Positions 8,928 through 17,674 of a stretch of 64,000 bases of DNA are shown here, piece after piece. The stretch is from Clostridium_AD sp937920395 (lineage in GTDB: Bacteria; Bacillota; Clostridia; Clostridiales; Clostridiaceae). The stretch covers positions 76,162 to 140,161 of the forward strand of contig DAVZGP010000003.1 in NCBI GenBank assembly GCA_052274345.1. The letters are read 5' to 3'. Position numbers and translations under genes: made by a program. The first letter of the stretch is position 1. The number at the start of each line of letters is the position of its first letter. The notes beneath the pieces are model-generated. The model worked only from the letters and a program-made list of their open reading frames with translations. It did not search any database and had not been told where the DNA came from.

Positions 8928-10343
8928 TTATTTTGCTAATGATGCTTCTAATTCTTTTACTATTTCAGCATGTTTCTTTTCTGTCAATTTAATTTTGAAT
9001 AAGAATATAACAGCGGAGATAATCATTAATGCTGCTGGCAAATAGAAAGCCCACATCTTAAATGTTACAATACCTTTAGATGTTATATCACTTGCTTGTG
9101 CATTCCCAATCATACCACATGTTACTGATATGAAACCTACGATACCATTAGATAAAGCACCTGCGAGTTTATCTAGTAATGGACGAAGAGATAAAGTTAC
9201 TGCTTCATTACGAACTCCATTTTTCCATTGTCCGTATTCTACTGAGTCACTAATTGTCATAAGTACTGCTAGAAAAATTAATTGGTACGGAAAATAGAAG
9301 AATACTAGACCTATAACAATAACTGCCATTGAATTTGGTGATGCAATTGAAAGTATCATATATCCAATTATCATTAAAAATACTCCAATTATATAAACAT
9401 ATTTTCTTGAAATATATTTAGTAATAATTGGGTAAAGTGGAACAGATACAATACCACAAATTGCAGCTACAATACCTACAATTGAAAAAGCTGCTAAATT
9501 ACCGATTACATATTGGAAGTAAAGCATTAATACTGCTGTTGTAGCTACATACCCAACCGCAAATAAAATATATGCTAGAGCTAACCACATTAATTGGTCG
9601 TTTTTAGCAAGTGCAGTAAAAACATCTTTAAGTGAAGTTTTTCCCTTTTGCTTACGTAAAGGACTTTCTTGTTCTTTTGTTCCCAAAGCTACAATCCAAC
9701 TTGTAATACCATAGATTAATGCAGCTATTAAACCAAAAGCGAACCATCCGCTAGCTCCTTGACCAGAGTGACCAGTAACTACTAAGGTAAAGAATGAAAC
9801 TATAGGAATTACTGCTAGTGTTGTTCCGTTTGCGCCTAATGATGAAGCGAAACGTCCGAATGTTGCTAATTTTCCACGTTCTGCCGAATCCTCACTAAGT
9901 GCAGGGATTATTGACCAAAATGCAATATCTTTAAATGAATATGAACAGTCTAAAACAATGAAAACAATAATAAATAGAATTGTAAATAAAGTTTGGTTAC
10001 TTGTTGCTAGTCCAAAGAAATTAGTAAATAACATTGCTAAACAAATTGCACTGATTGTTCCACCAATACAAAGCCATGGACGGAATTTACCCCATCTAGT
10101 TTTAGTGTTATCTATAATGCTTCCAATAATTGGATCAAAAACAATTTCAACCAATCTGATACCTACAACTAATGAGGTAACTAAAGCTATCATTTTCACC
10201 TGAGTTTCCTTTGGAGCTCCTACAAACATAGCTTTTGTAACGAAAATCATGAAATATGTTGATAATGTTGCATAAAAAATATCATGCCCAAATGCACCTG
10301 CTGCAAAGGCAAATCTTTGTTTCATTGGGTTTGCTTCTTTCAT
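8928..10343 (-). CDS. GPH-family sugar:cation symporter (MFS)
   Basis: 471 residues, about 12 hydrophobic segments. The start FAFAAGAFGHDIFYATLSTY, the loop FDPIIGSIIDNTKTRWGKFR near residue 70 and SVEYGQWKNGVRNEA near residue 365 are hallmarks of the glycoside-pentoside-hexuronide symporters (MelB/GutA/UidB type) that import a sugar with H+ or Na+. The ribosome site is AGGAGG, 7 bases from the ATG. No glycosidase or kinase gene is adjacent, so the sugar cannot be named. The promoter region is interrupted by the assembly gap; a LacI regulator gene lies just downstream. Confidence 0.88.
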   Translation of the reverse strand: MKEANPMKQRFAFAAGAFGHDIFYATLSTYFMIFVTKAMFVGAPKETQVKMIALVTSLVVGIRLVEIVFDPIIGSIIDNTKTRWGKFRPWLCIGGTISAICLAMLFTNFFGLATSNQTLFTILFIIVFIVLDCSYSFKDIAFWSIIPALSEDSAERGKLATFGRFASSLGANGTTLAVIPIVSFFTLVVTGHSGQGASGWFAFGLIAALIYGITSWIVALGTKEQESPLRKQKGKTSLKDVFTALAKNDQLMWLALAYILFAVGYVATTAVLMLYFQYVIGNLAAFSIVGIVAAICGIVSVPLYPIITKYISRKYVYIIGVFLMIIGYMILSIASPNSMAVIVIGLVFFYFPYQLIFLAVLMTISDSVEYGQWKNGVRNEAVTLSLRPLLDKLAGALSNGIVGFISVTCGMIGNAQASDITSKGIVTFKMWAFYLPAALMIISAVIFLFKIKLTEKKHAEIVKELEASLAK

Positions 10344-10434
10344 TTTTATTTCCTCCTCGTATATTTTATAATATACTTTCTTTTTCTTTTTTAGAAATAG
10401 TCCATAAGATATATTCCCTACTAAAACACACTTT

Positions 10435-10644
10435 ATTTAAGCAACATGTCCACAATATCACCATTAATTTATTTAGGAAAACCTTTTCTNNNNNNNNNNN
10501 NNNNNNNNNNNNNNNNNNNNNNNNNNNNNNNNNNNNNNNNNNNNNNNNNNNNNNNNNNNNNNNNNNNNNNNNNNNNNNNNNNNNNNNNNATTTAAGCAAC
10601 ATGTCCACAATATCACCATTAATTTATTTAGGAAAACCTTTTCT
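10435..10644. other. Assembly gap (100 N) flanked by an identical 55-bp repeat
   Basis: N occupies 10490-10589. The 55 bases before it (10435-10489) are identical to the 55 bases after it (10590-10644). A round 100-N gap with k-mer-sized identical flanks looks like two contigs that overlap but were not merged. Real DNA may be continuous here with one copy of the 55-mer, or the 55-mer may be a true repeat with missing sequence between. Confidence 0.9.
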
Positions 10645-10655
10645 TTCTTGTTTAT

Positions 10656-10684
10656 ATCTTAGCATATATTAGTCGTTTACACAA
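10656..10684 (-). promoter_or_regulatory. Candidate symporter promoter with a LacI-type half site
   Basis: On the minus strand: TTGTGT (10679-10684), 17-bp spacer, TAAGAT (10656-10661). The octamer TGTAAACG (10674-10681), the classic half site of LacI-family operators, overlaps the -35 and spacer. The second half site is poor. The promoter lies on the far side of the N gap from the gene it would serve. Confidence 0.4.
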
Positions 10685-10785
10685 TACTATTTTATCTTAC
10701 AATTATATTATAAATAAATCATCATATAAATACATATTTTTTAGTTGTTCGTTTTTCTTAGACATAAAATAGCATATATATATAT

Positions 10786-10823
10786 AAGATAGTAAACCTT
10801 GTTTAAAAGTTTTACTATCTTTT
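10786..10823 (-). terminator. Terminator of the pyruvate carboxylase gene
   Basis: Arms 10786-10796 and 10810-10820 (AAGATAGTAAA with TTTACTATCTT, shifted by one base), 18 bp after the pyc stop codon. Confidence 0.7.
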
Positions 10824-10840
10824 ATATGTTTATTTTCATT

Positions 10841-13800
10841 CTATTTTAAATTTATTAAAAGTTCACCAGCCTTTACCTGTTGTCCTTCTTTAACATTAAT
10901 TAGCTCAACGGTTCCTGCCTTTGAAGCAATTACCCTAGTCTCCATTTTCATAGCCTCTACCACCATTAATTGTTGATTTTCAGTTACCAAATCTCCTTCA
11001 GCTACAAGGATAGATATAACCGTTCCTGGTATTGGTGATCCAACCTCTAAAGAATTTGACGGATCTGCCATTTGTGACACCTGATAATTTAGAACAGCTT
11101 TGTTATTTTTATCTTTTATTTTTATTTCACGTCTATTTCCATCAACTTCAAATACAAGAACTTTATTACCTTCTAAATCTAATTTACTAATGTGAAGCAA
11201 TTTTATCATATGAGTTTTTCCATCAGCAATTTCAGCCTCACAGGTTTCACCCTCATTTAGTCCGTGGAAGAAAATATCGCTTCCAATCCTACTTAAATCT
11301 CCATATTCATGAATGTATTTAAGATAATTATCAAATACATCTGGATATAATGAATAACTTAATATATCTTTTTTAGTTGGAGTTATACTAAACTTTTCTA
11401 TTAAGTGTTTCTCTACCATATCAAAATCTTCAGCTGGCAATAATTCACCTGGTCTACATGTAATTGGATTTTCACCCTTTAAAACTAGTTTCTGAAGTTT
11501 CTCTGGAAATCCTCCCATTGGTTGACCCATCATTCCTTTAAAATATGATACAACAGAATCTGGGAAGGACATTTTAATTGCTTTTTCATATATATTTTCT
11601 GGTGTAAGGTCATTTTGGACCATAAATATTGCAAAATCTCCAACCATCTTAGAAGATGGAGTTACCTTTACAATATCCCCTACCATATCATTTACAACTT
11701 TATATGTCTCTTTAATTTCATTAAATTTATGTCCAAGACCGAAACTCTCTACCTGTGGTTTAAGATTAGAGTATTGGCCTCCTGGAATTTCATATCTATA
11801 AATTTCAGCTGAACCAGAATTCAAATCTGATTTAAATTGGTCATAAACTGGTCTTACAGCATCCCAATAATCTGAAATTCCTTGAATTCCTTTAAGGTCT
11901 ATTCCAGTATCTCTGTCAGTATTTTTAAGTGCTGCAACAACTGAATTTAAAGCTGGTTGACTAGTAAGTCCTGACATACTATTAAAAGCAGTATCTACAA
12001 TATCAACACCTGCTTGAGCTGCCATCAAAACTGTAGCTACACCATTCCCAGTAGTATCATGAGTATGAAGATGAATAGGCATTCCTACCTCTTGTTTTAA
12101 GGCATTAATCAGTTTATACGCAGCATGAGGTTTAAGCAGTGCTGACATATCCTTTATACCTAATATATGAGCTCCTGTTTTTTCAATTTCCTTTGCAATT
12201 TTTATATAATAATCCAAATTATATTTGTTTTTTTTATCATTTAATATATCACCTGTATAACAAATACAAGCCTCTGCAACCTTACCACTTTTAATAACCT
12301 CGTCTATTGAAGTCTCCATTCCTTTAAGCCAGTTTAAAGAATCAAATATTCTAAACACATCAACACCACTAGTTGCTGATTCTTTAATAAATTCACGAAC
12401 TATATTATCAGGATAATTTTTATAACCTACAGCATTCGCTCCACGTATAAGCATCTGAAAAAGTACATTAGGAATTTTCTTTCTAAGTTGTATTAGTCTC
12501 TCCCAAGGAGATTCATTTAAATATCTATATGCTACATCAAAAGTAGCTCCTCCCCACATTTCAAGAGAAAATAAATCTGTTCCATAAACTGAAGTAGCAG
12601 TTGCTATCTTTAACATGTCCTTTGTTCTCATTCTAGTTGCCATTAATGATTGTTGAGCATCTCTCATTGTTGTATCAGTCAATAGCAATTTATTTTGTCC
12701 TTTAATCCATTTTAAAAGTCCTTGTGTACCCTGAAGATCTAATATTTGTTTTGTTCCACTAAGTTCATTTGGCAATATGATTTTTGGAACCACTGGTACA
12801 TCATAAAGTTTCTTAATACCATTGTTTTCATTAACCATTTTTTCACCAATAAATTTTAGCACTCTACTTTCTTCATCTGCTTGAGGTGTAATAGATATAA
12901 GTTCAGGATTTTCTTCAATAAAATTTGTATTACATTCGCCCTTAAGGAAAGTAGGGTGATTCAATACATTAATTAAAAACCCTATATTAGTCTTTACCCC
13001 TGTAATTCTAGTTTCTTCTACAGCTCTTATAGACTTCTTTATAGCATCTTTAAAAGTTCTAGACCATGATATGTTTTTTACAAGTAAACTATCATAATAA
13101 GGACTAATTATAGCTCCAGCAAAGCCATTACCACCATCTAGTCTTATTCCAAATCCAGAACCTGTTCTATATTCTTCTATTTTCCCTGTATCTGGTGCAA
13201 AATTATTAGAAGGATCTTCTGTTGTTATACGACATTGAATCGAATATCCATTAACTTTTACATCTTCTTGAGAATTAATTCCTATTTTCTCAGAATTTAA
13301 TGCGTAATCTTCTGCTATTAAGATTTGACTTTGAACTATATCTATACCTGTTACCATCTCTGTAACGGTATGTTCAACTTGAATTCTAGGATTCATTTCT
13401 ATAAAATAATGATTTCCCTTAGTATCTACTAAGAACTCCAATGTGCCTGCACTTCTATAATTTACTGATTTAGCAATTTTTAATGCATCATTACAAATTT
13501 CATCTCTTTTTTTCTGTGATATTGAAAAGGCTGGAGTATATTCTACAACCTTTTGATGCCTTCTTTGAATAGAACAATCTCTCTCATGCAAATGAACAAT
13601 ATTGCCAAACTTATCTCCAAGAACCTGTACTTCTATATGTTTAGATTTTTCAAGATATTTTTCTACATAAAGATGGTCTATACCAAAAGCTTTTTTTGCT
13701 TCACTTTTAGCACTTATATAAGAAGTTTCTAATTCACTTGCATCCCGTACAATTCTCATACCTCGTCCACCACCACCAGCGACTGCTTTTAGCATGACAG

Positions 13801-14269
13801 GATATCCACATTTTTCTGCAAGTTTCTTTGCCTCATCAACTGTTTCAACTTCTTTTTTATCTCCAGGTATAGTAGGAACTCCTACCGCATTTGCCACAAT
13901 CTTAGATTTGATTTTATCTCCAAGACTGTCCATCATTTCTGCAGTCGGTCCAATAAATTCAATACCTGCTTTAGCACATTTTATTGCAAATTCAGGGTTC
14001 TCTGATAAAAAACCATACCCTGGATGAATAGCATCAACACCTTTTTTAAGCGCAATACTTATTATTTCTTCAATGTTTAAATATGCCTCAACAGGACTTC
14101 TGTTTTTCCCAATTAGATATGCTTCATCTGCCTTAGTTTTAAATAACGAATATTTATCCTCATTAGAGTAAATTGCAACCGTACGAATTCCAAGCTCATT
14201 ACAAGCTCTAAAAATTCTTATTGCAATTTCACCTCTATTTGCTACTAGTACTCTTTTAAACTTTCTCAC
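10841..14269 (-). CDS. pyc: Pyruvate carboxylase
   Basis: 1142 residues, full length for the single-chain enzyme that carboxylates pyruvate to oxaloacetate using ATP, bicarbonate and biotin. Domains in order: biotin carboxylase (KRVLVANRGEIAIRIFRA at the start, glycine-rich GGGGRGMR near 165, EMNPRIQVEHTVTE near 290), carboxyltransferase (LLTDTTMRDAQQSL near 535, HLHTHDTTGNG near 735), and a C-terminal biotinyl domain with EAMKMET, biotinylated lysine at 1108. The start is GTG at 14269 with GGGGG 8 bases upstream. It is monocistronic, 380 bp from the upstream gene, and supplies oxaloacetate for aspartate and glutamate synthesis in an anaerobe. Confidence 0.97.
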   Translation of the reverse strand: MRKFKRVLVANRGEIAIRIFRACNELGIRTVAIYSNEDKYSLFKTKADEAYLIGKNRSPVEAYLNIEEIISIALKKGVDAIHPGYGFLSENPEFAIKCAKAGIEFIGPTAEMMDSLGDKIKSKIVANAVGVPTIPGDKKEVETVDEAKKLAEKCGYPVMLKAVAGGGGRGMRIVRDASELETSYISAKSEAKKAFGIDHLYVEKYLEKSKHIEVQVLGDKFGNIVHLHERDCSIQRRHQKVVEYTPAFSISQKKRDEICNDALKIAKSVNYRSAGTLEFLVDTKGNHYFIEMNPRIQVEHTVTEMVTGIDIVQSQILIAEDYALNSEKIGINSQEDVKVNGYSIQCRITTEDPSNNFAPDTGKIEEYRTGSGFGIRLDGGNGFAGAIISPYYDSLLVKNISWSRTFKDAIKKSIRAVEETRITGVKTNIGFLINVLNHPTFLKGECNTNFIEENPELISITPQADEESRVLKFIGEKMVNENNGIKKLYDVPVVPKIILPNELSGTKQILDLQGTQGLLKWIKGQNKLLLTDTTMRDAQQSLMATRMRTKDMLKIATATSVYGTDLFSLEMWGGATFDVAYRYLNESPWERLIQLRKKIPNVLFQMLIRGANAVGYKNYPDNIVREFIKESATSGVDVFRIFDSLNWLKGMETSIDEVIKSGKVAEACICYTGDILNDKKNKYNLDYYIKIAKEIEKTGAHILGIKDMSALLKPHAAYKLINALKQEVGMPIHLHTHDTTGNGVATVLMAAQAGVDIVDTAFNSMSGLTSQPALNSVVAALKNTDRDTGIDLKGIQGISDYWDAVRPVYDQFKSDLNSGSAEIYRYEIPGGQYSNLKPQVESFGLGHKFNEIKETYKVVNDMVGDIVKVTPSSKMVGDFAIFMVQNDLTPENIYEKAIKMSFPDSVVSYFKGMMGQPMGGFPEKLQKLVLKGENPITCRPGELLPAEDFDMVEKHLIEKFSITPTKKDILSYSLYPDVFDNYLKYIHEYGDLSRIGSDIFFHGLNEGETCEAEIADGKTHMIKLLHISKLDLEGNKVLVFEVDGNRREIKIKDKNNKAVLNYQVSQMADPSNSLEVGSPIPGTVISILVAEGDLVTENQQLMVVEAMKMETRVIASKAGTVELINVKEGQQVKAGELLINLK

Positions 14270-14434
14270 TTCATTACCCCCTATATAACCTTTTGTCCAT
14301 TTTATTATTCATTAATCATTATTAACTAGAATACATGATTTTTAACAAAATTGCAATAAAATAAGACTGACATTGCAATAAACTCATAATATCATCCACT
14401 AAATTGAAAAATTGGGATAACTTCTTTTATGTGT

Positions 14435-14551
14435 TTATACTTTGCCTAAATTCAGTACATTCTCAATAGATTTTAGAATTACTTTACTACTATTTGTTGC
14501 ACCTGTTATGGTATCCACTTGCAAACTTTGAGTCTTAAGCACTTTAGAATT
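14435..14551 (-). pseudogene. Remnant of an FMN-binding domain protein
   Basis: In the 382-bp space between pyc and the aldolase, the minus strand is open from 14551 to a TAA at 14435-14437. It encodes about 38 residues including LQVDTITGATNSSKVILKSI, which matches the C-terminal signature of FMN_bind domains (V-D-x-x-S/T-G-A-T-x-T/S-S). A stop precedes it and no ribosome site or start is seen, so it is a decayed 3' end. The identification rests on one short motif. Confidence 0.5.
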
Positions 14552-14569
14552 TTACTATATTTACAGAAA

Positions 14570-14613
14570 AATAAACCTTAAAGGGGTACCCATGTACCTG
14601 TCTAAGGTTTATT
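14570..14613 (-). terminator. Terminator of the threonine aldolase gene
   Basis: Perfect 11-bp arms, AATAAACCTTA (14570-14580) and TAAGGTTTATT (14603-14613), about 40 bp past the stop codon. Confidence 0.8.
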
Positions 14614-14651
14614 CTATAAATTAAAATACATAGAAATAAAGTGTGATATAT

Positions 14652-15692
14652 TTACATAAAATTGCTTTTACTAATTAAACTTAAATCTTCAATAAACGAG
14701 TTAACTGCCTCTTCTTTTGTGGCCCATGACGTTACAAGGCGAATAGCAGAATTGTTCTCATCGATTTTTTGCCATACAAGAAACGAATACTTATCTTGAA
14801 GCTTATCAATTGTTTTATTAGGCATTATTGGAAAAATCTGATTTGTGGATGAATTTATTAAAAATTCATATCCGCCCTTTTTAATTCCTATTTTTAATGT
14901 TTCAGCCATGAAATTAGCATGTTTAGCTAGTTCAAAGTAAATATCATTTTTAAACAACTCCAAAAACTGTATACCGATTAACCTACCTTTTGCAAGTAAT
15001 CCACCCTTTTGTTTAATATGATATCTAAAGTCTTCCTTAAGTGATTGTTTGCAAATCACAAAGGCTTCACCAATTAATGCTCCATTTTTTGTTCCACCTA
15101 TATAAAAAGCGTCAGTAAGCTTTGGTAAATCTGAAATTTTAATGTCATTTTCTTTTGAACATAATGCAGATCCTAGCCTTGCTCCATCTACATATAATAT
15201 TATATTATGTTTAGTGCAGAATTCGTATAAATTCTTTAACTCTTGTTTCTTATATATAGTACCTATTTCGGTTGGATTTGATATATAAACCATTTTAGGC
15301 TTTACCATATGTTCGTCAGTATGCTCATCTAATGCCATCTTTATATGAATTGGTTTAAGTTTCCCATCATCTACTTTTATAGAAATAACCTTATGACCAG
15401 TTGCCTCTATTGCTCCAGTTTCATGAACTAATACATGTCCAGTATTAGCTGAAATAACAGCTTCATGAGGTCTTAAAAAGGCAGAAATAGCTGTAAGATT
15501 AGTTTGAGTTCCACCACAAAGCATATGGATATCAACATCATTTGATTGTAACTTTTCCTTTAATAAATTGATAGCGTCAAGTGTATATTTATCTTCTCCA
15601 TAGCCATCTTCTTGCTCCATATTTGATTCAATTAAAGCCCTCAATATATTTGGATGAGCTCCTTCACTATAATCATTTTTAAAACTATACAT
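14652..15692 (-). CDS. ltaE: Low-specificity threonine aldolase family PLP enzyme
   Basis: 346 residues. It begins with FKNDYSEGAHPNILRAL and EDGYGEDKYTLDA, has HMLCGGTQTNLTAI, VDGARLGSAL near residue 168 and the PLP-lysine context YIGGTKNGALIGEA near 195, all typical of the family that cleaves L-threonine or L-allo-threonine to glycine and acetaldehyde. The ATG at 15692 is preceded by AAAGGGG; the in-frame ATG 18 bp upstream has no ribosome site. It follows the ABC-class ATPase gene by about 40 bp on the same strand and may be its operon partner. It could also act on other beta-hydroxy amino acids. Confidence 0.85.
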   Translation of the reverse strand: MYSFKNDYSEGAHPNILRALIESNMEQEDGYGEDKYTLDAINLLKEKLQSNDVDIHMLCGGTQTNLTAISAFLRPHEAVISANTGHVLVHETGAIEATGHKVISIKVDDGKLKPIHIKMALDEHTDEHMVKPKMVYISNPTEIGTIYKKQELKNLYEFCTKHNIILYVDGARLGSALCSKENDIKISDLPKLTDAFYIGGTKNGALIGEAFVICKQSLKEDFRYHIKQKGGLLAKGRLIGIQFLELFKNDIYFELAKHANFMAETLKIGIKKGGYEFLINSSTNQIFPIMPNKTIDKLQDKYSFLVWQKIDENNSAIRLVTSWATKEEAVNSFIEDLSLISKSNFM

Positions 15693-15732
15693 TTGTTTTT
15701 CCCCTTTCATTAAAGCGTTTTATTTTAACTCT

Positions 15733-17433
15733 TTATACTTTAAGCTTTCTATATCTATTATAGGTCGCCATTATTTCTTGCTTTCTAGGCATTGCTAAAC
15801 TACCGCTTCCACCTTTTAATCTATCCATGGATATTAACCCATTTCTATCTATTTGGCAAATTATATTATCAACCATTTCACCAAAATTTAATTCCTTACT
15901 CATAAGACTTAGTTCTGCCCATTTCATAATACTTCCAATAGCATTTATTTGCTCACTGTCAACTATTTGTTCCACAGCTCTTAATTCTATATCCTCGTGA
16001 TTTATACTTAAAACATTTAACCCTATTGTTTTCATCTTAATACCTTTATCTCCTTGTGCTATAGTTCCAGCTTTGATTACTCTATTAAAAACAATATTTG
16101 TTTTTAAATCCCTATCAATAATTCTTTGAATTATATTACCACGACTTAACTTTTTAGCCTCTACAGTAACATTCTTTGCTTCATAGTTGTCCAATTGAAT
16201 TACGCTATCTGCTACATCAAAAAACTCACCTGAGCTTCCTACTACCATTATCGTTGAAATACCATTTTGTTTATACAACGGTCGCACTATTTCTATAAAT
16301 GGTGTAATTGGCTCTTTTTCTTTTGAAACTAATTTTTGCATTAAATCATCTCTCATCATAAAATTGGTGGCTGAGGTATCCTCATCTATTAGTAGTACCT
16401 TTGCTCCACTTTCTATTCCCTCTATTATATTCGCCGCTTCTGATGTACTTCCACTTGCATTTTCAGTAGAAAATTCTATAGTATCTTTACCGTTTGGTAG
16501 TTTACTAATAAATAGAGATATATTTGTTTTAGTTATACAACGGCTATCTTCAGCTCTTATCTTTAAAGCTGATTCATCGGTTATAACAAATTCCCTACCA
16601 TCACCTTCAATATGGTTATAAACTCCAAGTTCTAAAGCTTTTAATAATGTAGATTTACCATGATATCCTCCACCTACTATCAGTGTAATACCGTTTTTAA
16701 TTCCCATGCCACGAATTCTGCCATGACTTTTTGTATTAAATTCTACTTCTAGATCTCTTGGCGATGTAAATTCTATACCACCTTTAAGTGCTTTTGTAGA
16801 CACTCCACTCTCTCTAGGCAATATCGATCCATTAGCTACGAATGCAACTAGCCCTCTAGTTGTGAGTGACCTTCTTATGTATTCTTGATCCTCTACAAGG
16901 GTTACTCTACTTATTAATCTTTTACTATCCATATTTTTATATATTAAAGTTTTTTCAACAATGTTTGGTATAATATTATATAGAATTTTCTCAAGTTCTC
17001 GAGCTAGTACACTTCGCCCTCTTGCTGGAAATCCAACATAAAATCTAGCTTCTATTTTATCCTGCTCTATAATTATTGAAGTTCTATCTAATATTTCCTG
17101 TGGACATTTACTTATTTCTATTAATCCACTCTTCCCAGACCCAAAAACCTTCTGCGAATATTTGTTTATATTATAATGAAATTCTCTTGTTAAAAAATCG
17201 GCTACTGCAATGTTTTTAATTTTATTATCAAAAATTTCTTTTGGAAACTTAGAACTATTCTGATCTACTACTATTCTAATCCTTGATGGTGATGCAAAGG
17301 GATCACCTTGAACATGATCTATGCAAAGCACAAAACTTCCAAAATCATACTCTCCCTCTAAATCTTTATACATCCTATAGCTTTTCCCATCAATTTTCTC
17401 TATTTGCATTTTTAATGTTTCCGAATTTTTCAT
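15733..17433 (-). CDS. ABC-class ATPase of the COG3044 family
   Basis: 566 residues. The N-terminus YDFGSFVLCIDHVQGDPFAS and the glycine-rich GRGRSVLARELE-type region (here PARGRSVLARELE near 145) mark the COG3044/PF09818 predicted ATPases. A Walker A-like loop, VGGGYHGKSTLLKALE, lies near 250, a signature-like ENASGSTSEAANI near 325, and Walker B VLLIDEDTSATNFM near 345. There is no membrane domain and no partner permease, so this is a soluble ATPase rather than a transporter; distant relatives bind nucleic acid. The cellular role is unknown. The ribosome site AAGGGGAG precedes the ATG. Confidence 0.8.
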   Translation of the reverse strand: MKNSETLKMQIEKIDGKSYRMYKDLEGEYDFGSFVLCIDHVQGDPFASPSRIRIVVDQNSSKFPKEIFDNKIKNIAVADFLTREFHYNINKYSQKVFGSGKSGLIEISKCPQEILDRTSIIIEQDKIEARFYVGFPARGRSVLARELEKILYNIIPNIVEKTLIYKNMDSKRLISRVTLVEDQEYIRRSLTTRGLVAFVANGSILPRESGVSTKALKGGIEFTSPRDLEVEFNTKSHGRIRGMGIKNGITLIVGGGYHGKSTLLKALELGVYNHIEGDGREFVITDESALKIRAEDSRCITKTNISLFISKLPNGKDTIEFSTENASGSTSEAANIIEGIESGAKVLLIDEDTSATNFMMRDDLMQKLVSKEKEPITPFIEIVRPLYKQNGISTIMVVGSSGEFFDVADSVIQLDNYEAKNVTVEAKKLSRGNIIQRIIDRDLKTNIVFNRVIKAGTIAQGDKGIKMKTIGLNVLSINHEDIELRAVEQIVDSEQINAIGSIMKWAELSLMSKELNFGEMVDNIICQIDRNGLISMDRLKGGSGSLAMPRKQEIMATYNRYRKLKV

Positions 17434-17558
17434 ATAACTCCCCTTTTATTTTATATAAAGTCATGTTTTGAATTTAAAAAAATAACTCTATTTATTGTAT
17501 CAAAAGCATCTTAATTTTGCAAAATCAATTAGCTCATAAAACTTTAAAAGATAGAAAC

Positions 17559-17640
17559 AATCCCATTAGAGCAATTAATGGGATTAGCTTCAACAAAAAA
17601 ACCAATCAAGGTGATTTCTGCTCATCTCGATTGGTTCTTC
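17559..17640 (-). terminator. Terminator of the sulfate-assimilation operon, with a second hairpin
   Basis: The first hairpin after cysN has arms AACCAATC (17600-17607) and GATTGGTT (17629-17636), followed on the minus strand by a run of T. A second perfect stem, AATCCCATTA/TAATGGGATT, lies beyond it at 17559-17585. The 240-bp space holds nothing else that I can see. Confidence 0.8.
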
Positions 17641-17674
17641 CAATTTTTTCATTCAATCATGATCTCATATTTAC

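Noticed and set aside
10256..10672. Open frames crossing the N gap on both strands
   Set aside because: They exist only because N is translated as unknown residues; the flanking sequence is the symporter promoter and a duplicated 55-mer.
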